Shown piece after piece: positions 40,724 through 55,090 of a stretch of DNA of 64,000 nucleotides. The translations under genes and the position numbers were made by a program. How positions within the stretch are numbered: position 1 is the stretch's first letter; every line of letters starts with the position of its first letter. The notes under the pieces are model-generated. The model did not search any database. It was not told the DNA's origin and worked only from the letters and a program-made list of their open reading frames with translations. Source of the stretch: Litomosoides sigmodontis (Eukaryota > Nematoda > Chromadorea > Rhabditida > Onchocercidae); the NCBI GenBank assembly GCA_963070105.1, contig OY718805.1, positions 2,741,501-2,805,500 on the forward strand, written 5' to 3'.

Positions 40724-43700
40724 ATGGAACGAATAATTCAAGCAACAATTAATGCGTTAGGTTTTCTAGAAGGTGGTGTTTATTATCCGGAACCGGATTG
40801 TTTCGGTATGTTTATGAAAATGAGATTTTACTTAAATTTTATTTTTTTATTAATTTTTTTAAATTTGATTTTATAGAATGGAAAAAGTTGTTTTTCTCAA
40901 CTGGAATGTAAGATTTTGGAAAGCTTTAACAAAGAATTTTATTTTAAATGAGTTAGAATATAATTAGAAAGTGTGCGTGATTTGGTACGATTCATACGGA
41001 ATGATAATGCTATGGCAACGGCGCGACGTATTTGCGGTGAAAGGAATATTATCCGATATGATCTAATTCCGATCATGAAATCACCAACCACGTCTGATAA
41101 ATTATTCGATATTACTTTAAGGTATTTTTTTGCCATTTCTTTAGTAATACAAATGTTACTGTTAGTTATGCTTACTAACTAATTGGTAAAATTCGAAGAA
41201 GGTATGTTTTTTCATATAATAACACCCCAAGTAATTAAAATAATTGGGAGTTCGCGCCAGAACATTTATTAAGTTTAATTTATTTCCAAGTTCTTATAGT
41301 TAATATATTTAGACTTAGTTGTTTAATGTAATAATGACCTTTACTTTATTATAAATGCCGTGTTTCGGACTGTCGTTATTTCAAAAAACAGTTAGTTTGT
41401 CCAAATACCACTCCTACCTTTTTATTAGTTATTAGTAAAAGAAAATGTTGTAGCACAGTAAGGCTAGCAATCTTTTTGTATATGCTTCATAAGCTAAAAT
41501 ATATATATCATGTTAGAAATATTGCAATTAGTTTTACCATTGCATGCAAATACTATCCAGGCTTACCCTAAATTTATGTCAACCAGTCGCATTAATGTTT
41601 GATGGACAACAACCCGAAGATAAGGAGACTTGGCTGGTCTATCAAGAAGTAAAGCTTCTTTTTGTTTTTAACTCAAGGAATAAAAATCAATACATTCACT
41701 CAATAAATATTTTTTCCCAATTAATTCCTAATTGATTTTCAGATAACGAATTGCTTGCTTATACTTCTTTCTTTGATTTGCTCTGATATTGAAATTACCA
41801 CCTTGATTGCAGATCGACAAAAATCTCAAGAATTCTAAAGAAGCTTTCGGTGATGTTCAATTGTTCAAGGTTTTTGAAAGAAAAGCTGCTACCTATTTTG
41901 CTCAAGTATATATGAAAATGTTTGGTAGCTTATGAGAAGGGAACTATTAGTGCGAAAACAGCTTAAGATTCATATGGATATTTTATCTGGCTGATTTATT
42001 TGCTTTTGACAAAATAACTTAATTAGACTTTCAAGTGGTCCTACCCTTCGTCGGTGCAGAACTTAATTTTTGTAGAGTGGATGCTCATTGGTTTTTCAAC
42101 CCCTATTCATGTATTATATTTAGTTGATTGCGCATTTCTAAATATTGTTTTTTCCAAGTGTTCCTTTTCAGGACTGGTTGGATAGGCATGAAGAAATGAA
42201 GCTTCTGATCGAAAGGATTTTTGCTTTATCTCGTTTTGTCCTTGCTATTGGTGATACCGATTTGGATAAGGAGGTAAAACATAGGAACTTCATTTCAGGA
42301 AACTAATTTTACGGTCCTTCACCTTATGTTTTGACTTGGATTCTTTTTTCTCCTTTCAATTTTCGTTGAATTTATAGTGCACGTATGTACCGTTGCAGCG
42401 TTCTCCCCAGGATATGAACAATCACGATCAATTAATTTTGGCCTTCTTGGAAAGTGGCTTTGGAAAGTTGCTTGTTGAAATTTCAGAAACTTCAGCAGAA
42501 CGAGATTTCCACCTGTCGATTTTGGAAATTTTTGCAATGCTGATAAAGCAACACGTAAATTTTGGTAAACTATCAATTCTCTCTCAAACTATCGAGTCTT
42601 TTATAAATAATAGGGCTAGAGATTCAGGAAGCAAGAGATATCGTGGAAGCGGGAAGTATTTGTGCTGCAGAAGAAAGAAAGAAGCAAGAAATTGAAATGC
42701 AAAAACTTGTTCAACAGGAAACTGAAAAGCAACTGAATAAACGCCGGTGTATGTCAAGCAGACCCACTTTTTCTGGATCTTACATTTTGAAAGGGTTGAA
42801 AGCCATTAATAAGGATAACGATATGGTTGTTAACAAGTTCTGTTTTTAACTTCTATTTTATCAAAATCAGCTGAAGAAAAACGAGCAAAATTATGTGAAG
42901 TTTTAAATTAATTTTTTGAGAAAATTTGTTGTTAGTGTTATTTTCTATTTTTTGTCTGAAATTTTTTATTCGTATTTTACTTTAATTTGTCTAAAATAAG
43001 ATTTTTTTTGTCGATAAAGACAGAAAAGCTGTGTTTACTCTTGGAAATCAAACTTCCGATGCATTTATATTATGAGTCAATTGCAGCTTTAAGACAGTTA
43101 AAATTCAGTAAACTTAATTATTTGCGGAATTTTTCAGAGTAATAAAGAACTGCAGCGAAATCGATCATTTAAATAAGAGAAAGGTTCAGCATAGAGTTCC
43201 CAAAAATCGGCGACCATTTGACATTGAAAATAACAAACATATTTCGATTCTCAACGTACGCATAGCTTTACGATCTTTTTGCACAGAAATGCTACAAAAG
43301 TCGTACTGTCGTTTGATGTATGGATGCAAAGATAGCGTAAGTTTGTTTACAAGTGAACAGTAATACAGAATTCGAAAACCTAGCTCTTTTTTTTAGTTTT
43401 TAAATAAGGGCGTCGCAATTTGGCTGATGTTGGTATTGATAGCTGTTTGAGAGATATGAGCAAGGCGAAAAATGTTTAGCAAAAGTTGCTTTTAGGCTTT
43501 TTCTGGGAAACGGACTCTGGGACAAGACAAAGCTGATGTACATTACTTTGTTTTAATGCAGTTCTCCTTGGAATTTTGTCGTTTGGCTGAATTATCTCCT
43601 GAATATGTGAGTATCTAATAATTGTAGGTATAAACTGCTGATGGACAACAGAAATGCAAGGTCCTTTTCTCACTTCACATTTAATCAAACATTGATATTC

Positions 43701-46700
43701 ATGCTAAAGTATGAAGCTTTTTTCTTCCTATTTGAATAGCTGTGAAGCTAATGAGGAAAGAAATAGAATTTGATTGGGGTCGTAAAGATCATAGCTTAAA
43801 TTCATAGTCTGAATATTTTATAATCAATTTTATGATTATAAATATTTGATGATCAATTAAGATAAAAGCTTCACTCAACACAGAAGCATTTCATCATGTT
43901 CAAACTCAATTGGATGATTACCTGGAAAAAGCAAGAATTGAACGAAAGGAGGGGCGTATTCACGGGTTACGCGCACAGTACGCCCTAGCGGCTTACAAAG
44001 AGCTGTTACTTATGTGGGTTTTTTTCGTAACTTTGTTTTCGATTTTCACTACAGATTGACTTATTTTTTCAAGTTTGTTGAGCAGAACTCCCGTCGTTTC
44101 AGATTGACATCAATCCTGAAATCCGGAAGTGAGGAGTGGAAACGGGAAGTACGATCAACCTGTTCACATATACTAAGAGTTGAAGAATACAGGGATTTAT
44201 CAAGTTGTGTTATTCGTAGATTTATGGTTTGTTAAACTTAAATTCGAAATGTTTTTAAAGAATTATTAGTTAAGTGCACTATATTATTGCTTGTTTTATG
44301 GCTTTAAAATTGATAGGCCGTACTGTAGTCAACCGCCATATTTCAAAATTTATTTTTCCTTGCAGCCCGGTGTGTTCTCGAAAACTTTCTTGCAAAATGT
44401 TGTGCTTGCAAACCACGCATATATAAGTTTAATTGAGAAGTTTTCCAAAAATGGAATGCTGTCGACGGTAGTTAAGCATCGAAAGAAACGACGACAAAAG
44501 CCAAAAAGAAGACAAAAGCCAGGTTATTTTTTTAGAAGCATCTAATTTGCTAATTTTAATTGCCCTACTATTTGCATTTCTCTTGATCTTTTCTATAATT
44601 ACTTTATTTTTTTTCAGAAAATACTGTGCGGGAATCAAACGAACCAGACTGGAATTTGTGGGATGATATTTGCGAAGAATTGTCAGATGTGATATTCGGT
44701 TATGTCGAATCAACTGCTGATGTTAGTGCCATCGATGTACTTCTAAATGTCGATGATCGGATTCATCAGTATTTCTTTGCTTATTTGTTTGCTTTTTTGC
44801 TAGTTCCACTTCTCTTCCAGGTTCTTCATGTAACTCTTGTTCTTATTTTATCTTACCAACTAGTCGCAGCTAAGATTTCAAGCTAATTTTAAAGATTTTT
44901 TTAGCAGAATTTTATTTACAGGCAGTTTGCAATGCTTATGGTGCAACAAGCACTTCATCAACGGCGTATAGCCGATGCTGTCGGTATATATCGATCAGCG
45001 CGTGACTTGTGGCCTGCAGATGGTATATTCGGAACGAAGGATATGGTTCCGGAAGATGAGTTTCTCGAATTACGTGCCGTGTACTTTGTAGACCTTAAAG
45101 AAGTGATTTTTAATTTTCCTCATTTGGCTTCGTTTTTCTGTTTTAATTTTTCTTATTCTGTGTTAACTTATTTCTATTACTGAGAAATTCATGAAGCTAA
45201 GGTAACGAAAAGCGGTGTTTAGAACACGCTTCAATATTAGTAGTATCGAAATCCGAATGCCATAAATTAAATTGTTGGCAGTTTTTGATTTGTTCGTTAC
45301 TTATACTCAACTAATTTACTTCTGGAGATCTTAAATTTGATTTTATGATTAAATGAATTTGTGGCCCAAACTGAGTGACAGCAGAATCATAGCAGTAACT
45401 TATTTGGATAATTTTAAGAAATTTTTTATTTGCTCGATTTTGCCTTTTGTTTTTTTGCATTTAAGCGTAATAAAATCTGAAAATTTGAATTAAAATTTAA
45501 AAAAAAAACAGGTCGAAGCGAATTGGAAGAAATGCCGACTGGAAACATACGGGTCGGAACAAGGCGATGACACACGGAACAATGCCCAATTCAATGATGA
45601 ACTTGATGAATTCGATGAGGAATATGAAGAAGGAAGTGGCGAGTCCGATGTTGAACTAAGCATGGTAGAGGAGGAAATTGACTTTCACTTTGATGATTAT
45701 GTCGCAAAATTCTCACGAGTGGATATTTTGAAATGGTAATTTATGAATTTTCTAGAAGTGTGCTAGGAACGCACAACTTGTACTTCAAATTTATTTGTTT
45801 GGAACTACCTTGAAATCATGTTGCAGGTATGTCTTTCTCTTAGCTGATTTTGAATCCAACACAGTTGAAGTAAATAAAGCAGTCTTAAAGCTCCTGCATC
45901 GAATAGCCTTTGATTTGAAAATGGCCCCACGTTTATACCAGGTTATTTTTCATTCTCTCTTGATCAATCTGAAATATGAAGCAATTTCTATTAAATTTAT
46001 TAAAATTCTTATGGATCTTTCATGCATTATACAAGGATTTTTAATTGCAGCTTTCCCTGTTTGCAATTTTCAAACGACTTGCTCTGCGTTTCAAGGATCA
46101 ATCAATACATGAGATCAAGAAAAGCCAGTATTTTGAAATATACCAATTCGGTTATCATCTTTTGCGACAATTTTATAAGGACTATCAAAAAATTGGAGCA
46201 AAATTGATTCCTGAACTCTTGTTCTGGAAAGGTCCAAAGGAATGTCACGAAATTGCTAATGGATATGGAACGTTTGAGTAAGTACTGAATGAATGGACGT
46301 ACATGTGTGATTATAGTTAATTTAAACCACTTTTACTTTTATTTAAAAAAAATCAGCAAATATTTGAAATTTACTAACTTACAAAGTTTAGCAGAAATTC
46401 CCAAGTGCATCAAAAAAAGCATGTAAAATACTACGCGTTTATAAAACTAGAAACAAAATTTGGTTTCAGAATTAAACAAGATGGTAGTAAGGGCAAAGAA
46501 ATATTATGGCCGGAAGAGTTGGATAACGAACTAAGGGTTCTTTACGAGGAATATTTGCTATTTGAGGAAAAACCCGAAGGTAAAAGGTGGAAAAAATCCC
46601 AAGTTCTGTTGTTTTGCGATTCTTTGAGCTACTCTTCAGTACATGTATTAATTAATGAAAACACTGAATTTTAGGTGTTGATATCGTTGAATACATTGAG

Positions 46701-49262
46701 CAAGGTTTGTCACGGCCTCGAACACGTAAGCAAATTATTCGACAAATGAAGATGCTTGGATTAAACACATTTGGTGCGAGGAATGTTAGAAGGTTAGGGA
46801 ATTTGGCTTTTTTAATGAAAAATTGGGTCATTTCAGCATATCCGTTTGTGTTATATTATACTTTCTATTTGCATAGGGATAATATGTTCACAAAGTTGCA
46901 GTATATGATATCAATTGGAGCATTTTTTCTAGCAGCACTTCTCGAAAAAATGCAACATTTCATGTCTTTTGCAGAGATGTGGAGAGAAGAATTAAGTCAT
47001 CGGTTTTTGCTCCAGAAATTGTCTGCCAAATGCACAACCTTATCAAAGAATTTGATTCAAAATCTCCTCCTTCCAAACCAGGTTCGAATTACTGATAGAG
47101 AAAAGGACTGCGAACATTTCTTCTAACCTCGAACTTAACAGATTTTGGAAGTAATAGAATACAAACTGTTGAAGCTGCAAGTGTTACTCTTTAACTTTAT
47201 CTGCGTATCTCTATCTGTGGTACAAGATGTCAAATACGGCAAAGCTGCATTCCAAAAGCAGCGCTAAATTTTATGGATGCAGAAAATGTTTGAAATTAAT
47301 CTACACGTATGCATTTGTAGCAGATTACAAAAAGCTCCTAGCTATTATATATTTTTAGCGTACTCCACAGTACATAATATCAGATGTTGATAGTATTTCT
47401 TAACTTCTGAACATATTATTATATCGCCATTTTTTCAGACGATCTGGTCAATTTTATCCGTTGTAATCTGACAGAAAAATATACTAGAGCAAAAATCATT
47501 AAACAATTACAGTACGAGAATATATATTATGAATCGGCATCAAAAAGGAGGTTAGTAAGGAATCGATTAATAATCACACCTTTTTAAAACTTTTTGAAAT
47601 TTGGATTTTTAACTTGTATATAGCTCCTTGATAAATAATATATCTCTGCCTATTTTTTCATATTGTCAAGCGAAGGAAATAATGTCGTTGTGGCATATTC
47701 AGATTAGAAAATCTCTGCCCAAACATTTTAACGGAAATAAATTTGGAAATTGAATGAAATACAATTCTTCATTGTGTCACATGTTATATTGGTAGTGTGT
47801 ACTAGTAGTATGTAGACCTTTTTACTCTTATTTAGTTACTGCGATTAAGATTTCAAACTAAGTAATGACGTCATTAAAACATATGAGCTAGAAATATGCA
47901 GTGTTAATTTAGACGTTCAACAGCACCTCAAAAGCTAGCTGAACAGGAAGAATCAGGCAAAGGAGGAATCGATGGACTTTGTGAAGGCGTGTTTTTTTGT
48001 TGGAAATTGGTTATGAAGTAGATTTATCAAAACGCCCAAGAGCATCTCAAAAACTAATGAACACAGAGAACGATTATTACCTAAATTGGTTCTGATAAGG
48101 AACTTTAGAGCTTCAGCGGCTTTTTCTCGTTCACTCTTAACTTATTATTCATTTATCTTCATAAAACGAAATAAAACACCAGATGTACCATGTACTTTTT
48201 TTTATTACGGCATAAGTGACTCAGCCTAATGAAACTAACAACTTCAGGTTCAGGTGCGCTGGGATTTAGCTATCCTCTTCAACGTAACGATGAATATGAA
48301 GAACGGTACTGTATATTATCACTAGTTTGATAAGGAGCTTTTGAGTCTCACTTGCTTTTTTGTTCTTCCCTGATCTCGTAAATTTAGATTCCTAGGACTT
48401 ATTATTCATTTGTCTTCAGAGAAAGAAACAATACAACAACACAGTCTACCGTATATCCTTCACCAGAAGTAAGTTCCTTCCATTTTTTTTTCACTGCTCA
48501 CATTCTTGCATGATTATTTGATTAGCTACGCTATCGTATATCAGCTAGGTGCTATGTGATGAGGGAAAAAACTATTTTTTCTTTACCGTTGAGTTAACAC
48601 TGTAAATTGTAGTTATTTCTGTTGCTTGCAATACAACATATCGTAGCGAAATGCATATCGCAGTTGGATTTCATTCTCACAGAATTAATCTACAGTTAAA
48701 AACTTATTTGCCTATTTCTTAATGTGACATGTGCACTAAATACTGAACTTTTCTCAAGCAGCTTTGGCACGGATCTTTTGAATCTATGTTGCAGTTGTTA
48801 GGTTTGGCAAATTTTTAAAGATTTGCATTTCATTTATTGATTTGCGTCTTCAGGATGATCTGAAATTCATCAGTGAGACAGCCAATGCAGACAGTTCTGA
48901 ACACGAAAACTCTGGATCAAGTTCAGATGCTGTTGAATTATTTGTGAATAACAAAAAGAGTTTCGTTAACAGTGACGATAGCGATGATGAGGTTATTCTT
49001 TGAGGAGCTTGAATTCAGTTGGAACAGTCCTTCTACACAGTAGTACTGCATGTCTCTAAGCAAATCTAGAAGTCCGGAATAAAAATTCAGAATTGAAATT
49101 GTTTTAACTTTCGCTAGGCTAACACATCAATACTTACGAATTCAGGTGGCACTTCGAAAAAGACAACGATCGTTGGCTGACAAAGAATCCTTGTCTGACG
49201 ATGATGACGGTATCACAAAAAGAACCCGCAAAAAGCGAATTATCGAAAGCGATTCTGAATAA
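40724..49262 (+). CDS. tim-1: TIMELESS / TIM-1, replication fork protection and cohesion factor
   Basis: TIMELESS works with TIPIN at replication forks and in C. elegans supports sister cohesion. It is the vertebrate TIMELESS type, not the insect clock paralogue. Twenty-six exons: 40724-40805, 40968-41121, 41561-41648, 41813-41905, 42172-42273, 42399-42564, 42614-42836, 43138-43336, 43496-43606, 43862-44013, 44103-44226, 44366-44522, 44618-44768, 44922-45102, 45512-45735, 45827-45941, 46051-46277, 46470-46579, 46675-46792, 46975-47081, 47439-47550, 47913-47980, 48248-48305, 48420-48468, 48854-48991 and 49146-49262. They join in frame to 1141 residues (human 1208). Matches are LGFLEGGVYYPEPDCFESV, SGSYILKGLKAI, ILNVRIALRSFC, SARDLWPADGIFG, LLHRIAFDLKM and SRPRTRKQI. 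An acidic stretch (662-735) and a basic end RTRKKRIIESDSE complete it. Intron 6 is only 49 bases. The exons at 47913 and 48248 rest on phase and weaker similarity. Confidence 0.95.
48028..48200 (+). repeat. Decayed tandem copy of TIMELESS exon 23-24 region
   Basis: This intron stretch resembles 48270-48460. Both hold a GAA..GAGAACG or GAA..AAGAACG block, then TGATAAGG, GAGCTT-like text and CTTATTATTCATTT.TCTTCA. Offsets run from about 235 to 257 bases. The copy has lost splice signals and carries a stop in the likely frame, so it looks like a relic of a duplication. Confidence 0.5.
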
Positions 49263-50816
49263 ATTTCAAGCCATGCTCTTGCTCTGCTAAGCAATGGATA
49301 TTTTCAAACAAATGCTGCGTCCTTGTTCCTGATCTTCATTTCTACAAGTTTCAGTTTCGATTTTCTATTTCATATGAGACTCCGAATATATATTCCACTG
49401 CTTTTCACTGGTGTTATGTCGACAATACGAAATAGTAACTATGTCATCTCATGCTCTTTACCATCCCCCCAAATCTTCGGCTGTGGACTGTACACAGTCT
49501 CGCCAGTCTCTTCCACTCCCAATCTTGCCATTTCGGTCTTTGAGATTTATCTTCAAATTTTCATTTAGTCTGGGTTTTGCGTTTTTGCATTCACTTCGAT
49601 AAAATGTACAAAGAGAAAAACATTAAAATCAACCAATTTACTTTCCCCATACAACTTTAATTGGAACTCTGCAAAAAAAAAAACAATTTAAGTCGTACTC
49701 GATTTTCAAATATTCTTTTGTAAAACACCGTATACCTGCAGTCATACAAAATTTGTACCATGATGAATCTTTGGATAAACATCTACTTAGGAACAGAAAT
49801 AATTAGAAGGCCGAGATGGGAAATCTTACAAATTCTCAACATACGGGAGAAGGCTTCTATTGTATTGATTATCAGATTTCAACTATTGGTTTACTAAAAG
49901 TTAACTAATTAACATTAGATCAAAATTTTAAAAAATGACTGCAAATTACATAAGTGAAGAAACAATAATGTGGTTATTATCAATGCTTATTAAAGCTTAA
50001 CGTTACGTTAAGAAATGAAAGGAACCTCGAACTATTTTTACAAAGATAAAATATTTTAGTCTACCCTAAACTACTTCAGAAGATTTCGAATCCCGATGAG
50101 TTACACTCATTTTTCACATCGGCAGCACTTCACTTAAATTATTTCAATTAGGAGGAAATAGGGGTGATTTGCTGCTGGTGCTCACTACTATTAGGGACCG
50201 TATGTCGATCTCATAATGTGAAGTCTTACTGTGAATGAATGTATAGCTCGTAATAATTCAACGAGAAATCCAAATGGATTTTGGATTTCGAAGTTCAAAA
50301 GCTCTTGTGATGTCTGAAAAACGTGAACTCGAGTGTTTCGGGTACCGATTTTAATAAAATGGAGAAACTTCCTAAGCATCTACGTCAATCATTCGCAAGC
50401 GAAGCCGTCCATAAAATCGAAAAGTGACACTGGACGAGTACTGATATGATACTTAAAAATAAACAAACATTCACTGCCAGCTCGTAGCTTAAAGTTTACA
50501 TGAAAAAAAAAAAAAGATTGACTGGAAAAGATGACTGCAAAAACAATGAGGAGTCTTCCTGGCAATGACGAAGCAGACGCCATTAATTTGGTTGCTTGGT
50601 TAGGCTCGTGACAAATTGATAGTTGGGGAAAGCGAAATAGGTTCGATTTTTTGCTAAAAAAAATAAAACATTTAAAACTGATACGATCATCCGATATTTC
50701 ACTTTAAACTTCTGTAATGAAAAAATGCTAGTGAAGGAGTAACGCGCTCACCTAACGCTTAGTTATTTTAACCTCCCAGATACATGCAGGGATCTTAAGT
50801 TGCATACCTGAGTAAC
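49263..50816. other. Convergent 3' region between TIMELESS and the Y-box gene
   Basis: 1.55 kb between two converging stop codons. Only short unsupported frames are present. No conserved exon was found; it probably holds both 3' UTRs. Confidence 0.5.
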
Positions 50817-52455
50817 TTATTGTTCAGATAGCTTCATATCTGCATTTGGACGTTCATTTTCTTTACTCTCGCCGTCAGAAGCCACGTGAATATTGTGCTC
50901 GGCTTTACCATTCACGACATCGACGTTACGGCCTCCACGACGACCTCTGCCTGAAAGTTACACATCAGATCAGTATGCATATGTCTTCAGCCGTCAGCCA
51001 TTAATGGAAAACGAAATAAAATGCGCACCGCCACGACCACGTCCTCGACCAAAAATTTTTCGTGGAACATTTTCACCGCCTAGCCGGTCCTCTGCTGTAG
51101 CCTCCTGATGGTCACCCTCCGATGCACGGCGACGCTGTCCACCACGACCACGTCCTCGACCACGGATACGTCCGCGTACACGACCACGGAATCCTCCACG
51201 TCCCCGTCTCCCACCCTAAAAGGACTTTCCACATTTCCAATTCAGTTCTAAGCGCATGCAGTCACAGGCATAAATATCTATTTAGAATTTCTCACTTCAT
51301 CATTATCGCCTCCTTCACCATCAGCTCTCTCACCTTCAGAGTTCGCACGTCTCGCTCCACTTCTACCCGGACGGTGAGCACCATAATAGAAACGCCGACG
51401 AAAAGCTCGCTCTCTTCCTCGCGTATCCTTTTTATCAGCTGCATATTTCGAACCCTCCACGCTACCACCATTCGGACCGGTGACATTTGCTGCTTCTGGA
51501 CCCTTCTGTCCTTCTACGACATCAAATTCCACCTGAAGAATGACTTAATATTACTGATCGTCACATCATGTGCTGTCAGCGAATTTCACTGCAACATCAA
51601 ACGAACAACAGTGATTCATTCAGTGACAGTGAAGGATCTCACATCTCCACCCTCCATTATCGAATCCACCCATTCCGATTCAAGGGACCAGGAAAATAGG
51701 TGAATAAAACTGACTTTTTCGCCGTCGCCCAGTGATCTCAAATACTTGTTGGGATTGTTCTTTGTGACAGCCGTCTGATGAACGAAGATGTCATCGCCTG
51801 TATCAGCGCGGTTTATGAACCCATAGCCGTTCTTGACGTTGAACCTGAGAAAAGTCAGAAAATATCACAATGGCAACCATTTTTCAAATATCGTTTACGA
51901 AATCACATTCTGAAGACAATAAGTGGTCATTGACAAATGTGACATGGCAATCGTCTATTACTGTATCAAAGAATTCACGACTGTTTGCCAGCAGGAATTT
52001 ATATCCAATGTATAAGCCGACAAAATGTTAGCTTATAAATTAATTGATCAATTAATTATATGCAAAGTCTAAATTGCAAAAAGCAATATCGTCTAAGGCA
52101 TAAATTAAGAATTTCTAAATTAATTTTTGTGTACGTGTAAGTCTCGTAAACGATATCAAATGATAGATGAGAATGCTCACCACTTAACTGTGCCCTGTAT
52201 GTGACGTGCAACAATTTTCTTGCCGTCAATGTGGTTTCCGTCATTCAAGGGCGTTTCCTTCTTCAGCTGCTCGTAATGGCCCTGCGGCTTCTGTAACATC
52301 ATTGCATGACGTAAAGTTTGTTTGAAAATACATGAAATCGTGACTTAATTAGAAACTTAGTAGTTTCTAATTGAATCAGAATAAGTAAAATTTACTTATC
52401 TCCTCAAAATTCTTTATCTAAAAGTAAAAACGCTTACGTTGTTGGTTTCAGCCAT
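50817..52455 (-). CDS. cey: Y-box cold-shock domain RNA-binding protein (CEY family) with RGG repeats
   Basis: Cytoplasmic mRNA-packaging protein of the YBX/CEY family. Six exons: 52455-52438, 52290-52181, 51844-51715, 51532-51296, 51215-51029 and 50950-50817. They give 271 residues. The cold-shock domain spans about 35-107: [17 protein letters not shown] carries RNP1 (48-55), [10 protein letters not shown] carries RNP2 (60-69), then [15 protein letters not shown] and [20 protein letters not shown] complete the Y-box signature. After it comes a basic/acidic linker ([12 protein letters not shown]) and two Arg-Gly clusters of RGR/RGG type encoded at about 51215-51140 and 51060-50915. The tail is acidic ([17 protein letters not shown]). 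The C-terminal RG repeats suit RNA binding and arginine methylation. The repeats make a long artefactual frame on the opposite strand. Which CEY paralogue this is cannot be decided here. Confidence 0.95.
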
Positions 52456-52509
52456 TTCAGATGGTACGGCTTGCGGTGGTTGTTACACCAGATCTTCTTG
52501 CTTAAGCGG

Positions 52510-52511
52510 CT
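52510..52511 (-). promoter_or_regulatory. Candidate trans-splice acceptor of the Y-box gene
   Basis: ggtactttttag on the minus strand leaves a leader of about 54 bases before ATG 52455, with no upstream ATG in it. Confidence 0.45.
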
Positions 52512-52719
52512 AAAAAGTACCAATTAATTTTACTTCTAAATTTACACGTTTATACATTATCGAATTTTTGCCTTTTCTTTAAAATTAACAAATAGAAGAG
52601 GATAGGCATTTATTTCATCACTTCAACGAAAAGCGACAATTAAAAAGCTCAAACAATTCAAGCTATTCAAAGAGACATGATGATAAGCTCATCTCCTACT
52701 CCATTTCATCAATTCATTT

Positions 52720-52721
<2 letters not shown>

Positions 52722-52811
<90 letters not shown>

Positions 52812-52832
52812 ACACACACAGACACACACACA
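52722..52832. repeat. CA microsatellite
   Basis: About 110 bases of CA with two GA interruptions near the right end, roughly 270 bases upstream of the Y-box gene start. Confidence 0.95.
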
Positions 52833-55042
52833 GGCCAAAAAATGATGAATGTGTGAAACTAATGGATGAAATATGTGATTTCGATGGAAATGGAAATGAA
52901 TTGATTGAACGAGCAAATGCATAGCTAATTGAGCACGGCGAATCCAAGATAACCGAGTAAAATCTCTCGCACTAATTGCACTACGAGCGATCGAACTAGC
53001 GCTGTACATCGAATAGAACCAGTCATTTGACCAAAAACCACGCAGTCCCTCTCCGCCTCACACGTTTCGCCCAGCGCTTCTCCCTCACTTCCACCCTACC
53101 GCCCCTTCCACCTCCACTCTTCTTTCCTTCTCAATCGATTTCATCGAAACCATTCGAAATTAAAAAAAAAAAAAGCAGTCCGTGTGGCATTTCATGGCTT
53201 CGGCCGTTTCAATTTCTAACAATTTTTTTCCCATATATTTTGGAAAATTTAATACTGAAATGAATTTGAATGATACGTTACGTTCTATGTTTAGTATTAA
53301 GTAGAACTCTGATAGTTGTCATGTGATACTTTTAAATGAACTTCTCCTAAGAAGTGTTATTGTATTACCTATTCCAATCATCGCTCGCTTCCATTCACGT
53401 ACTATTTGCTACATCGTACATTGTGCTACGCCTTATATTTATTACTATAACTTTTTCTAATTTCGAAAAATCGATAAACAAAACAAATGCTATTTTTCAA
53501 TCCATAAATCTGTTCGTTCACTGAAATGAGTAGCAAACAAAAAATGTACCACTTTGATCATCGTATCATTCAGTATCAGTTTCATCAATTGCTATCACTA
53601 ATCATTCATCCATTCACCACCACTACTCGGCATTTCAACCAATTTCGTAACTTTTTAAAGAGTGTAAAAAAAAATCACATCCCATTACATTTGCTCACAT
53701 TGCTATTAGACTAATTAGGAAATGCTACAGTAATTTGAAATATTCACTTAAAGTAAGGTAAATAAAATATCCATCCTAAAATTACAATTCAAGCTCACTA
53801 CAGTTATTTACACCATTGAAATGAAGATGAAATCAAGAAGCTAAACAATATGATTAATTTGGCGATGCGATCCTTCTGTTGACCGGAAATGTGCAATAAA
53901 TCAATAGTGGATGGAAAGGAATATTTGTAAAGTGGTCGTTCAGTTTGAAAATTCATCTAAGCATAAAAAGGTTTTTGTTCAGTTTAAAGTTCACATTACG
54001 ACGAATGAACAATGTTTCGATTATCGAAAAAAGAGAAAATTCTTCCAATTCAGTGAAAATTGCGTTTACATCAAGTCATTTCAAATTTCAAAGCAAATAG
54101 TCGAGGGTAATAATCAATCGAAATTCAATGAATATCAATTTCAATTTTTTGCACAAATATGCATTATTTTCTAAGAGAAAAAAAAATCAATATATAAACA
54201 ACAGTTGGATGATTCAGGAGACATTCTTTCCCTCAAAAGTTGCCAACTGTTTCTACAGTTTTCAAATAAATCAACTCAAGAAATATGTGAGTGTGAAATT
54301 CGTTCCATTTTAAGTGCAAATTTTTTTTTTTTAATAAAAACATTAGCTAATTCCTACCGCCTCCTCCTCACCCTTCACCTCACTTCTCCTGATCATTGAA
54401 TGTTGACACCTGTGGAGGTGGAAGAATCATTGCATGAATAAGTGATTTAGCATGAATAAATTAAAAATTTCCACATTCTGTTCTTTTAAAATCTCATTTT
54501 TTATTTTATAAATTAAAATTTCATTTAGAATAGTGTCTACTTCTAGACCAAATTAATTTTGGGTAAGGAAGAGAAGTGATTTCATTTACTTCTCTTTTTT
54601 TTCATTTTATAAAATGTGACCTGTTATTCCAGGTTCATTCATTCAATTTTGAATGGATGAAATTATTTATTAAGATGAGGGCGTAACTTGCAATTATTTT
54701 CAAATACTTCAACTACACCTTTCATAATCGCTAAATTTACACTTCAATTTCAATCCTACAAATGCTACTACCAAAGGTATTACATTAAATTGGCAGTGAT
54801 ACGATATGATATACAACGATTGCTTGATGGAGAAGAATGATGCATTAATTGATCTATCTAATCCAATGTCAGTGAAGAGAAATGTGAACAAAATGTTTGC
54901 TCAGATATCATACTGTATGTGATCAACAACTCTATGCATAAGTAACAACGCTCGTTGACGTCACATGACTATGCGTTAATAATAATATGACGTGACCTCC
55001 TTGTGATTGAAGGAAGCAAGGATGATTTGTGTTTATAACTGT

Positions 55043-55090
55043 CTGTGTCTGTGTGTGTGTGTGTGTCTGTGTGTGTGTCTGTGTCTGTCC
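55043..55090. repeat. GT / TGTCTG repeat
   Basis: GT units interrupted by CTGT, about 48 bases. Confidence 0.85.

Noticed and set aside
51122..51703. 193-codon plus-strand frame rich in His, Asp and Val
   Set aside because: It is the antisense of the Arg-Gly repeat exons of the Y-box gene; splice sites, phase and family similarity support the minus strand.
52714..53009. Cys-Val repeat frames
   Set aside because: They are translations of the CA microsatellite.
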